DNA from: Streptomyces rubiginosohelvolus
GTDB lineage: Bacteria; Actinomycetota; Actinomycetes; Streptomycetales; Streptomycetaceae
NCBI RefSeq assembly: GCF_014649875.1
Contig: NZ_BMTW01000019.1
Location: 62,001-126,000, forward strand
DNA: 64,000 bases
Direction of reading: 5' to 3'
Part shown: positions 34,080-42,213 of the stretch, one piece after another
How positions within the stretch are numbered: the stretch's first letter is position 1
How the letters are laid out: each line of letters starts with the position of its first letter
The notes under the pieces: generated by a model
Database searches by the model: none
Seen by the model: only the letters and a program-made list of their open reading frames with translations
What the model was told of the DNA's origin: nothing
Program-made: the position numbers and the translations under genes

Positions 34080-34183
34080 CGCAGCGTTTCCCCCACCCGA
34101 ACCCCTCACCTCCTGAGCGTCACGGACCCCCGAACCGTCCGTCGGCACCCGCGACGGACGTACGAGAGGAGCACGGAGCCGCA

Positions 34184-35575
34184 ATGAGAAGCAAAGGCAC
34201 CACCACCCCGCACGCACCCCGTCACACCACCATCCCGCAGGCCTCCCGCCGAAGGACCGCCGCAGCGCTGTCCGCCCTGATCATGGGCGCATCGCTCGCC
34301 GTCGCCGTCCCCGGACAGGCGTCGGCCGCGGCCCGCGTCGACAACCCCTATGCCGGCGCCACCGCGTACGTGAACCCCGACTGGTCCGCCAAGGCCGCCG
34401 CGGAACCCGGCGGGTCCGCCATCGCCGACGAGCCGTCGTTCGTCTGGATGGACCGCATCGCCGCGATCGACGGCACACCCGGCGCACGAGGCTTACGAGC
34501 GCACCTCGACACGGCCGTGAGCCAGGGAGCCGACCTCTTCCAGGTCGTCATCTACAACCTGCCCGGCCGGGACTGCGCCGCGCTCGCCTCCAACGGCGAA
34601 CTCGGCCCCACCGAACTCGACCGCTACAAGAGCGACTACATCGACCCCATCGCCGACATCCTCGACGACCCCGCCTACGCCTCCCTGCGCGTCGTCACGC
34701 TCATCGAACCGGACTCGCTGCCCAACCTCGTCACCAACGCCGGCGGCACGGCCGGTTCGACGCCCGAGTGCGCCACGATGAAGGCCAACGGCAACTACGA
34801 GAAGGGCGTCGGGTACGCCCTGCACACGCTCGGAGCCATCCCCAACGTCTACAACTACGTCGACGCGGCCCACCACGGCTGGCTCGGCTGGGACTCCAAC
34901 TTCGTCCCCGCCGCCCAGCAGTTCAAGAAGGCCGCGACGATGGAGGGCGCCACCGCGGCCGATGTGCACGGCTTCATCGTGAACACCGCCAACTACTCGG
35001 CGCTCGAAGAACCGCACTTCGCGGTGACCGACTCCGTGAACGGCACCACGGTGCGCCAGTCGCGCTGGATCGACTGGAACTACTACGTCGACGAGCTCTC
35101 GTTCGCCCAGGCCCTGCGCACCGAACTGGTCCGCCAGGGCTTCGCCTCCGACCTCGGCATGCTCATCGACACCGCCCGCAACGGTTGGGGCGGCTCCGCC
35201 CGGCCCACCGGCCCCGGGCCGCGGACCAGCGCCGACGCCTACGTCGACGGCGGCCGGGCCGACCGCCGCATCCACGCAGGCAACTGGTGCAACCAGAGCG
35301 GCGCGGGCATCGGCGAGCGACCCACGGCCGCACCCGAGCCGGGGATCGACGCGTACGTCTGGGCCAAGCCCCCGGGTGAGTCCGACGGCAGCAGCGAACC
35401 CATCGACAACGACGAGGGCAAGGGCTTCGACCGGATGTGCGACCCGACGTACACCGGCAACGGTCGCAACGGGTACAACCTGACCGGCGCCCTGCCCGAC
35501 TCCCCGGTCGCCGGGCACTGGTTCTCCGGACAGTTCCAGGAACTGCTCCGCAACGCCCACCCGCCGCTCGACTGA
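34184..35575 (+). CDS. Secreted GH6 cellulase (endoglucanase/cellobiohydrolase), no CBM
   Basis: 463 residues. The long signal peptide (about 1-49) carries SRRRTAAALSALIMG and ends at QASA. A GH6 distorted barrel follows directly. The two GH6 aspartates are Asp130 in YNLPGRDCAALASNGEL and Asp177 in VTLIEPDSLPNLVTN. Further conserved motifs are NVYNYVDAAHHGWLGW and AKPPGESDG near the C-terminus. GH6 enzymes invert beta-1,4-glucan bonds and release cellobiose. There is no cellulose-binding module. Leu104 is encoded by TTA (34493-34495), a bldA-dependent codon. Expression is likely under CebR and perhaps DasR (sites upstream). ATG 34184 follows a GGAG ribosome binding site. Confidence 0.93.
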   Translation: MRSKGTTTPHAPRHTTIPQASRRRTAAALSALIMGASLAVAVPGQASAAARVDNPYAGATAYVNPDWSAKAAAEPGGSAIADEPSFVWMDRIAAIDGTPGARGLRAHLDTAVSQGADLFQVVIYNLPGRDCAALASNGELGPTELDRYKSDYIDPIADILDDPAYASLRVVTLIEPDSLPNLVTNAGGTAGSTPECATMKANGNYEKGVGYALHTLGAIPNVYNYVDAAHHGWLGWDSNFVPAAQQFKKAATMEGATAADVHGFIVNTANYSALEEPHFAVTDSVNGTTVRQSRWIDWNYYVDELSFAQALRTELVRQGFASDLGMLIDTARNGWGGSARPTGPGPRTSADAYVDGGRADRRIHAGNWCNQSGAGIGERPTAAPEPGIDAYVWAKPPGESDGSSEPIDNDEGKGFDRMCDPTYTGNGRNGYNLTGALPDSPVAGHWFSGQFQELLRNAHPPLD

Positions 35576-35600
35576 GGCAGCGGCACCGCCGGGTGACAGA

Positions 35601-35647
35601 CGCGGGCCGTGGCCGACGGGAAGCGTTCCCGCCGGCCACGGCCCGCG
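35601..35647. terminator. Long convergent hairpin terminator
   Basis: CGCGGGCCGTGGCCG (35601-35615) pairs with 35633-35647, and an inner CGGGAA/TTCCCG stem extends the hairpin with one mismatch. It lies between the convergent stops of the cellulase and HtaA genes. Confidence 0.85.
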
Positions 35648-35653
35648 CGCGGT

Positions 35654-37591
35654 TCAGCGCACGTCGACGCGGTCACCGGAACTGGTCGTGCCCAGACGGG
35701 ACGAGGTGGCCGTGAACTGCGCCTTCCACGTGCCGTCCTTCTTCGCGGTGAACCCCTTCGAGAAGACGCCCTTGCTGTTGGTCTTCACGGTCGCCAGCTT
35801 GCTCCACTTGCTGGAACCGTCGGCCTTGAACAGGATGCTGACCGACTGGCCGGAGGTGTTCTTCCAGGCGCCGTCCAGGCTGCGGAGGGTGCCCTTGACC
35901 GTGATGGTGCGGCCCTTGCGGACCGGCTCCGGCGAGGCGTTGAAGCCGGACACCGCCGTGCGCAGCTTGACGTCCACGTTGTCCGAGGAGCTCACGGCCG
36001 CGGCCCGGTCGGCGGTTCCCGCGTAACGGGCCCGCCAGGTGCCGTCCTTGACGGCGGTGACCGACGCCGTGGCCACACCGTTCTTGTCCGTGGTGACCGA
36101 CGTGGCCCGGCTCCAGGTCTTGGCGCCCTTCGCCCGGAACTCGACGACCACGGACGTCTTGGCCAGCGGACGCCAGACGTCGTCCGTGGCGCCGACGGTC
36201 TGGAGCGTACCGACGACCTTCAGCTTGCTGCCCTTGCCGACCGGCTCGGGGGAGGCGTTGAAGGAGACGATCCGGGCGGGCACGGCGGACACCGTGAGCA
36301 TCGCGGCCGACGTGGCGGTCTCACCGGACGCGTTGACGAAGACGGCGCGGTAGCGGTGGGCGTTGAGCGCGGCGCTCGCCTTCACCGACAGGGTGGTGGC
36401 GGTGGCCCCGGGCACGGTGTTCCAGGTCGCGCCCTTGTCGGAGCTGCGCTCCCAGCGGACCGAGTCCCATCCGTCCGCGGCGGCGGTGAAGCCGGCGGTG
36501 GCGCCCGAGCGCACCTTACGGGAGACGGGCTGCTGGGTGACGGTGGCGGCCGGGACCTCGACGCCGAACGTCAGCGGCTGGGCCACGTCCTGGGCGCGGG
36601 ACGGCATCCAGGTGGGGTCGGCGCTGTCGTGCGAGTTGAAGCTCGTGACGAAGCAGGCGGTGGTCCGGCAGTCGACGGCGGGGGCTCCGGAGGGGGTGAA
36701 CGTCTCGGTGAGCTTCGCCGTGACGCTGAAAGTGCCGTCCGCGCCGACCTGACGGACGTACACCGCGTTGCCGAAGACGCTGGGGTACGTGGTGTCGGGC
36801 ATGGCGATGGACTGCGCCAGGTACACCCCGCGCCCGGGCTGGTAGCCCTTGCCGCTGACGGTGACCTGGGTCTCCGCGCCCAGTCCGGTGACCTGGCTGA
36901 CCGTCAGCGTGGGGACGCTGACGCCGCCGCTGATCGCGAGCGGGTCCAGCGCCGTGCCGGCCGGATACATGGGACGGCCCTGGAAGGAGAAGATCGCCGC
37001 GCCCTCGCCCGTGAGCGAGGCCGTGATGCCCGACCAGTCGAGGGTGCCGCCGTCGAGGGCGCCGGCGGCCGCCGTGAGCGTGGCGAACGGCACGCCGGCT
37101 GTGGTGACCGGGTCCTCACCGGCGACGAGATCGGTCGTCACGTCCATGTGGAGCGTGCCCTGACCGTTCTTGAGGACGACACGCGGGTTGGCGAGGGTGA
37201 TCGCGGTGATCCCGTGGCTGGGTATCGCGTACGTCACCGAGCCGCCGAAGCGCACGTCGGCCGAGCTCTTCGCCGGGTCGACCGAGCCGTGCTTGACGGG
37301 GTAGTCGACCTTCCCGGCGGCGTCCGCGGTCGCGCCGCCGCCCGCGGTCACCGAGCCGCTGAACATCGCGACGTAACGGACCCAGGACTCCTTGAAGCCC
37401 CAGGAGGACCGCCCGCTCACCAGGATCGGGGCGGCCGCCGACGTCGTACCGGGGGCCTCGGCCCGCGCGGCGGCGTGGACGCCCGGGGCGGCGGAGGCGG
37501 GAACGGCGAGGGCGCCGGCACCCACGGAGATGACGGTCAGGGCGGCGAGAGCGGCCAGGCGGCCGCGGCGAGGCATGGACATGCGCTGCAT
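35654..37591 (-). CDS. Secreted HtaA-domain haem-binding protein with Ig-like and C-terminal repeat domains
   Basis: 645 residues. A signal peptide at about 1-34 precedes an HtaA domain (about 58-210) with GRSSWGFKESWVRYV and VRFGGSVTYAIPSHG, as in haem-binding HtaA proteins. An about 120-residue beta domain follows, with an IPT-like start (VPTLTVSQVTGLGAETQVTV) and a Cys pair in DCRTTACF. After it come an Ig-like domain (VTQQPVSRKVRSGATAGFTA) and two 100-residue repeats, each opening FNASPEPV(G/R)KG. No LPXTG or C-terminal membrane anchor is visible, so it is probably released or loosely wall-bound. Starts at 37591, 37582 or 37576 are possible. The iron box at 37708-37726 indicates iron-repressed expression. 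The role is probably extracellular haem capture. Confidence 0.85.
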   Translation of the reverse strand: MQRMSMPRRGRLAALAALTVISVGAGALAVPASAAPGVHAAARAEAPGTTSAAAPILVSGRSSWGFKESWVRYVAMFSGSVTAGGGATADAAGKVDYPVKHGSVDPAKSSADVRFGGSVTYAIPSHGITAITLANPRVVLKNGQGTLHMDVTTDLVAGEDPVTTAGVPFATLTAAAGALDGGTLDWSGITASLTGEGAAIFSFQGRPMYPAGTALDPLAISGGVSVPTLTVSQVTGLGAETQVTVSGKGYQPGRGVYLAQSIAMPDTTYPSVFGNAVYVRQVGADGTFSVTAKLTETFTPSGAPAVDCRTTACFVTSFNSHDSADPTWMPSRAQDVAQPLTFGVEVPAATVTQQPVSRKVRSGATAGFTAAADGWDSVRWERSSDKGATWNTVPGATATTLSVKASAALNAHRYRAVFVNASGETATSAAMLTVSAVPARIVSFNASPEPVGKGSKLKVVGTLQTVGATDDVWRPLAKTSVVVEFRAKGAKTWSRATSVTTDKNGVATASVTAVKDGTWRARYAGTADRAAAVSSSDNVDVKLRTAVSGFNASPEPVRKGRTITVKGTLRSLDGAWKNTSGQSVSILFKADGSSKWSKLATVKTNSKGVFSKGFTAKKDGTWKAQFTATSSRLGTTSSGDRVDVR

Positions 37592-37707
37592 GTCTCCTTC
37601 GGGGGAGGGGTACGGCGCGTCGGAACGGAGCCGTGCCCGGGGGCGAACGAAAGAAGGGGGGATACCGGCTTCTTGGCGTGTGGGGACCCGAAGACGACAG
37701 TCGAATA

Positions 37708-37726
37708 TTAGGTGAGGCTTACCTAA
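37708..37726. promoter_or_regulatory. Iron box upstream of HtaA-type gene
   Basis: TTAGGTGAGGCTTACCTAA matches the consensus TTAGGTTAGGCTAACCTAA at 17 of 19 positions. It lies 117 bp upstream of the HtaA gene start and 134 bp from the divergent ATPase gene. DmdR1/IdeR with Fe(II) would repress here. Confidence 0.85.
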
Positions 37727-37859
37727 ATGTCACCACGAGGGTGACTGCCCCCCAGTACCGGCCGGGCAGACGTCATATCCGCGTGGGCGGGTAGGAGACC
37801 GGACGGAGGGCGGCGAATGACGACCTCACTTCCCTGACCGACGAAGGAGAGGCAAGGTC

Positions 37860-38300
37860 ATGGCCGATTCCGAGATGAGGGCGGTGGGCTGGGCGCAGTC
37901 CTTCCCCATGTCCCAGGGGGTACGGGCGGGACGTCACTGGGCGCGGGGACATCTCGACTCACTGGCGTGGACGCGGAGCGCTCCCGATCTGGTGGACTCG
38001 GTGCTCCTGGCCGTGTCCGAGCTCATCACCAACGCACACAAACACGCGCACAGCGATGCCCAGCTCGTCCTGACCTGGGACAGCACCTGCCTGCATGTCA
38101 GCGTTCACGACTCCAGCCCGGTGCTCCCCGCCGCGGTCGACCGGGGCCTCGACGCGACCGGCGGCCGGGGCCTCGCCATCGTCGAGGCGCTGTCCGACAG
38201 CTGGGAACAGCACCCCCAGCGGGACGGCAAGACCGTGACCGCCTGTTTCGTACCCCCTGGGCACCCTGACCCGGATCACGGTCCCGGCGGCACCGCCTGA
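37860..38300 (+). CDS. RsbW-like HATPase / anti-sigma-type serine kinase
   Basis: 146 residues of the GHKL ATPase fold. N-box SELITNAHKHAHSDAQLVLTW and G-box GLDATGGRGLAIVEALSDSWEQ are present, then KTVTACFVPP. Streptomyces encodes dozens of such stand-alone ATPases, related to RsbW anti-sigma kinases; most have no known partner. The ATG at 37860 follows GAAGGAGAGG. No anti-anti-sigma or sigma gene of the SigB type is adjacent, so the partner cannot be inferred. Confidence 0.88.
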   Translation: MADSEMRAVGWAQSFPMSQGVRAGRHWARGHLDSLAWTRSAPDLVDSVLLAVSELITNAHKHAHSDAQLVLTWDSTCLHVSVHDSSPVLPAAVDRGLDATGGRGLAIVEALSDSWEQHPQRDGKTVTACFVPPGHPDPDHGPGGTA

Positions 38301-38307
38301 CGTTCGC

Positions 38308-39465
38308 TCACCGGAGGTCGGCGTTGAGCCGCGCGGCCTGGCGCGTCAGATGGTCGCGCTCCGCGAGTGTGGGGGCCTTGTGGGCGGCCTCCGCGTACAG
38401 CCGCGCTGCCGTCGGCAGGTCGCCGTCACGCTCGTGCAGGTACGCCGCGACCGCCGTGTGGCGGGGCAACGCGTCGCTCAGCGCGGCGAGTTCGGCCAGC
38501 CCGGCGCGCGGACCGTCGGCCTCGCCGACGGCTACCGCCCGGTTGAGCCGGACGACCGGGCTGTCGGTGAGGCCCGCCAGCTCGTCGTACCACTCGACGA
38601 TCTGCACCCAGTCGGTCTCCTCGGCGGTCGGGGCGTCCGCGTGGAGCGCCGCGACGGCGGCCTGGGCCTGGAACTCGCCCAGCCGGTCCCGGGCGAGAGC
38701 CGCCTGCAGGATTCCCACGCCCTCGGCGATCATCCCGGTGTCCCACCGCCCCCGGTCCTGCTCGGCGAGCGGCACCAGGCTCCCGTCGGGCGCGGTCCGG
38801 GAGGCGCGCCGGGCGTGGTGGAGCAGCATGAGGGCGAGCAGCCCCGCCACCTCCGGGTGGTCGATCGCGGCCGCGAGCTGCCGGGTGAGCCGGATCGCCT
38901 CCGCGGCGAGGTCCACATCCCCGGAATAGCCCTCGTTGAAGACCAGATACAGCACGCGCAGCACGGTGGAGACATCGCCGGGCCGGTCGAACCTCACCCC
39001 GGAGACGGTGCGCTTCGCCCGGCTGATCCGCTGCGCCATGGTCGCCTCGGGCACCAGATAGGCCCGGGCGATCTGCCGGGTCGTGAGCCCGCCGACGGCG
39101 CGCAGCGTGAGCGCGACCGCCGACGAAGGCGTCAGCGACGGGTGGGCGCACAGGAAGTAGAGCTGGAGCGTGTCGTCCACCGTCGGCGCGGGGCCCGGCG
39201 CGGGCTCCTCGTCGAGACGGTCCTCGCGCCGCCGCCGGGAGGCATCCGCCCGGGTCGCGTCGAGGAACCGCCGCCAGGCCACGGTGACCAGCCAGCCCTT
39301 CGGATCCCGCGGCGCCTCACTCGGCCATACGCGGACCGCCTCGACCAGGGCGTCCTGCACGGCGTCCTCGGCCGCCGCGAAGTCTGCTCCGCGGCGGACG
39401 AGGACGGCGAGCACGCCCGGGGTGAGACTCCGCAGAAGGACTTCGTCCATCGGGACGTCACTCAC
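38308..39465 (-). CDS. ECF42-type sigma factor with large C-terminal domain
   Basis: 385 residues. Region 2 (about 20-85) includes FAAAEDAVQDALVEAVRVWP and WLVTVAWRRFLDATRA. Region 4 (about 120-180) includes LRAVGGLTTRQIARAYLVPEATMAQRISRAKR. The C-terminal half (DUF6596/TPR-like, about 190-385) has VLYLVFNEGYSGD and LAALSDALPRHTAVAAYLHERDGD. This layout defines group ECF42, which needs its C-terminal domain for activity and lacks an anti-sigma factor. Its GTG start overlaps the stop of the DGPF gene by 4 bp (GTGA), so translation is coupled. Confidence 0.92.
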   Translation of the reverse strand: MSDVPMDEVLLRSLTPGVLAVLVRRGADFAAAEDAVQDALVEAVRVWPSEAPRDPKGWLVTVAWRRFLDATRADASRRRREDRLDEEPAPGPAPTVDDTLQLYFLCAHPSLTPSSAVALTLRAVGGLTTRQIARAYLVPEATMAQRISRAKRTVSGVRFDRPGDVSTVLRVLYLVFNEGYSGDVDLAAEAIRLTRQLAAAIDHPEVAGLLALMLLHHARRASRTAPDGSLVPLAEQDRGRWDTGMIAEGVGILQAALARDRLGEFQAQAAVAALHADAPTAEETDWVQIVEWYDELAGLTDSPVVRLNRAVAVGEADGPRAGLAELAALSDALPRHTAVAAYLHERDGDLPTAARLYAEAAHKAPTLAERDHLTRQAARLNADLR

Positions 39466-39869
39466 TCCGTGACGGTGGGCGGCGCGGTCAGGAAGGGCCG
39501 CACCTCCAGCCACTCGTGGATCGGCTTCCCACCGGCCCCGGGAGCGGCGGACAGCTCCCCGGCCAGCTCGACGGCCCGGTCGTGACCGTCCACGTCGATG
39601 ATCATCCACCCGGCGATCAGATCCTTGGTCTCGGCGAACGGCCCGTCGGTGACCGGCGGCCGGCCCTCACCGTCGTACCGGACCCAGGACCCCTCGGGGG
39701 CGAGTGCCTGACCGTCGACGAACTCCCCGGACTTCTCCAGCCGGTCCGCGAAGTCCTGCATGTACTGCATGTGCGCCGAGATCTCCTCGGGCGTCCACCG
39801 GTCCATCGGTACGTCGTTGACCGCCGCCGGGGCGCCGCGGTAGTGCTTGAGCAGCAGGTACTTGGCCAT
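39462..39869 (-). CDS. DGPF (YCII-related) protein partner of the ECF42 sigma factor
   Basis: 135 residues. YCII-like dimeric alpha/beta barrel with the namesake motif TDGPFAETKDLIAGWMIIDV. DGPF proteins are the conserved genomic partners and main regulon members of ECF42 sigma factors; their biochemical role is unknown. ATG 39869 gives MAKYLLLKHY. It overlaps the sigma gene by 4 bp. A candidate ECF42 promoter lies about 50 bp upstream, fitting autoregulation of the pair. Confidence 0.92.
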   Translation of the reverse strand: MAKYLLLKHYRGAPAAVNDVPMDRWTPEEISAHMQYMQDFADRLEKSGEFVDGQALAPEGSWVRYDGEGRPPVTDGPFAETKDLIAGWMIIDVDGHDRAVELAGELSAAPGAGGKPIHEWLEVRPFLTAPPTVTE

Positions 39870-39920
39870 GACGTCTCTCCTCGGTGCCGGGCGGCCCATT
39901 CTGGCCGCTCTCACTACGGG

Positions 39921-39947
39921 GACGGAGCCGGATCCGGGTTCTCGACA
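39921..39947 (-). promoter_or_regulatory. Candidate ECF42-dependent promoter
   Basis: On the minus strand, TGTCGA (39947-39942) is followed after 17 bp by CGTC (39924-39921), resembling the ECF42 -35 TGTCGA and -10 CG(A/T)C elements. It lies about 50 bp upstream of the DGPF gene. Confidence 0.5.
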
Positions 39948-40035
39948 CCGCCGCCCGAAAACTTTTCGACTTTTTCCGACGGCCCGAGGACGGCTCGAGG
40001 ACGGTCCGTGGAGGAGACCGCGGACGGGACCGCGT

Positions 40036-41244
40036 TCACTGCTCGCGCAGACCCCACGGCGACCCGTACTCGACCAGCAGATCGAGGAACGGACGCGGGT
40101 CCAGAGCCTCGGCGCCGAGCACCCCCGTGCCGCTCCAGACACCGCCCGCCAACAGCTCCAGGGCGATCACCGGGTTGATCGCCGTCTGCCAGACCACGGC
40201 CTGGGAGCCGTACTCGCGCATCGACCACTGATTGTCGACCACGTGGTAGAGGTACACCTCGCGGGGCGCGCCGTCCTTCGTACCCTTCACCCAGGTACCG
40301 GCACAGGTCTTGCCCCGCATCAGCTCGCCCAGGGAGGCCGGGTCGGGCAGACAGGCCGCGACCACGTCACGGGGCGACACGGCGCCGCCGGGCACGGTCA
40401 CCTTGTCCGTGCGGTCGAGGCCCAGCCGGTGAAGCGTCTTGAGGGTCTCGATGAACTCCTCACCCAGCCCGTACTTGAACGTGACGCGCCGCGACTTCAC
40501 CCAGCGCGGGATCAGCAGGACCTCCTCGTGCTCGACGTTGACGCACTCCACCGGACCGATGCCCTCGGGGAAGTCGAACACCTCCGGCTCGCTGAACGGC
40601 GCCGTGGTGAACCAGCCGCGGTCCTCCTCCCAGATCACCGGCGGGTTGAGGCACTCCTCGATGGTGGTCCAGATCGAGAACGACGGGGCGAAGTCATAGC
40701 CCTCGACGGTCAGATTCGCACCGTCCCGGACACCGATCTCCTCGATCTCGTCGAACAGTTCCTCCGCCGCGTACCGGGCGAAGACATCGGAGAGCCCCGG
40801 TTCGACACCCACCCCGACGAGCGCCAGCCGCCCCGCCTCCTCCCACGCCTCGGCACGCTCGAACTGCCCGTCGCCGAGCTTGACCCCGCACTCCTCGTAC
40901 GGACGCTCCGGATGCGGGGAGGACAGGGACATGGCCATGTCCAGATAGTCGACCCCGGCGGCCAGCGCCGCGTCGAACAACGGCATCACGAACCGGGGGT
41001 CGGTGGCGTTCACGAGGATGTCGCACCGCTGCTCGGCGATCAGGGCGGTGACCGCCGCCCGGTCCGAGGCGTCGACGCGCAGCGCGGAGAACCGTGCCCC
41101 GTCCTCGCCGAGCGCGGCCACCGCCGCCTCGGCCCGGGAGAGGTCGTAGTCGGTGACGACCATGTGGTCGAAGAAGGAGCGGCGGGCGGCGATCCTGGTG
41201 ATCGCCGTGCCCACGCCACCTGCGCCGACGAGGAGTACACGCAT
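40036..41244 (-). CDS. Saccharopine dehydrogenase / carboxynorspermidine reductase-like enzyme
   Basis: 402 residues. The Rossmann motif LLVGAGGVGTAI is at about 3-14. LVNATDPRFVMPLFDAALAAGVDYLDMA and VGVGVEPGLSDVFARYAAE are typical of the Sacchrp_dh_NADP family. Related enzymes act on saccharopine, carboxynorspermidine or similar amino-dicarboxylate imines. The long acidic insert DFAPSFSIWTTIEECLNPPVIWEED resembles carboxynorspermidine synthase-type proteins. It is divergent from a TetR gene. The substrate is not determined. Confidence 0.85.
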   Translation of the reverse strand: MRVLLVGAGGVGTAITRIAARRSFFDHMVVTDYDLSRAEAAVAALGEDGARFSALRVDASDRAAVTALIAEQRCDILVNATDPRFVMPLFDAALAAGVDYLDMAMSLSSPHPERPYEECGVKLGDGQFERAEAWEEAGRLALVGVGVEPGLSDVFARYAAEELFDEIEEIGVRDGANLTVEGYDFAPSFSIWTTIEECLNPPVIWEEDRGWFTTAPFSEPEVFDFPEGIGPVECVNVEHEEVLLIPRWVKSRRVTFKYGLGEEFIETLKTLHRLGLDRTDKVTVPGGAVSPRDVVAACLPDPASLGELMRGKTCAGTWVKGTKDGAPREVYLYHVVDNQWSMREYGSQAVVWQTAINPVIALELLAGGVWSGTGVLGAEALDPRPFLDLLVEYGSPWGLREQ

Positions 41245-41387
41245 GGCGGATGTGCCTTTCGTCGAGGGGCCGGGCCGTACGGGCCGGTGCCCTTGGATTC
41301 GTCCATGAAAGAGGCGCACTTGAGTAACGTCAACGCTGTTGGCATAAGGTGAGCAGGTCCCGGCATCGACACGGGGGAGAGGCGCGG

Positions 41388-42116
41388 ATGGCGAAGAAGG
41401 TGGTCCCGAAGGAGGAGCGGCGGCGCAGGCGGCCGACACGGCAGGGCGTGGTCGTCACCCAGCAGCTGATCGTCGAGACCGCCCTGCGCATGCTCCACGA
41501 ACACGGCAGGGACGGACTGACCGTGCGCCGCCTGGGCCTCGCCCTCGGAGCAGACCCGAGCACGCTCTACCGCTACTTCCGCGGCATCGACGACCTGACC
41601 CTGGCCATCGCCGACGAACTGATCGGACGCGCGATGCGCGGCTGGCGGGCCACCGGACAGTGGCGCACCGAGCTGCGCGAGATCGGCCTGCGCATCCACA
41701 CCGCCTACCTGGCCCACCCGGAGGCCGCCGTGCTGACCGCCAGCCGGGTCAGCGGCCGGGCCAACGAGATCGCCGGCGACGAGACGCTCCTCGGCATCCT
41801 GCGATCGACCGGGCTGCCCGGCCCGGACGTCGTACGGATCTACCAGGCGTTCGTCGACCAGGCACTCGCCTTCGCCGCACTGGACGCCGCGAGCCTCGCC
41901 CTGCCCGAAGCGGCCCGCTCCGCCGACGAACAGGTCTGGCACGCCACCTACGCCGAGCTGCCGGCGGAAACCCACCCGAACATCGCCGCCCTCGCACCGC
42001 TGCTGGTCGCGAGGATGAACGAGAGCGCGTACCCCACGGCCCTGGAGATGCTGCTCGACAGCGCGGAGGCGAGCATCCGGCGCGCGCGGCGCGACAGCGA
42101 CCCGGCCGACGCCTGA
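41388..42116 (+). CDS. TetR-family regulator (TetR_C_1-like)
   Basis: 242 residues. HTH at about 40-62 (LTVRRLGLALGADPSTLYRYFRGIDDL), with a basic N-terminus (KKVVPKEERRRRRPTRQG). ATG 41388 follows GGGGGAGAGG. The 143-bp gap to the divergent saccharopine dehydrogenase-like gene contains the small palindrome CAACGCTGTTG (41331-41341), preceded by GAGTAACGT; it may be the operator. It lies 97 bp before an alpha/beta hydrolase gene on the same strand, which may be co-transcribed. Confidence 0.88.
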   Translation: MAKKVVPKEERRRRRPTRQGVVVTQQLIVETALRMLHEHGRDGLTVRRLGLALGADPSTLYRYFRGIDDLTLAIADELIGRAMRGWRATGQWRTELREIGLRIHTAYLAHPEAAVLTASRVSGRANEIAGDETLLGILRSTGLPGPDVVRIYQAFVDQALAFAALDAASLALPEAARSADEQVWHATYAELPAETHPNIAALAPLLVARMNESAYPTALEMLLDSAEASIRRARRDSDPADA

Positions 42117-42213
42117 GATCCGCACCATGGCGACTCGTGTGGCGGCCCCGGATGCCACCGCGCAGACTGACCGCAGAAGGCGGAACGACGACAGCTCCGG
42201 AAAGGCCTGGACG

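Noticed and set aside
33782..34183. Extension of the cellulase or sugar dehydrogenase genes into the intergenic gap
   Set aside because: Both frames stay open upstream, but the CebR boxes, -35 element, ribosome binding sites and signal peptides place the starts at 34184 and 33781.
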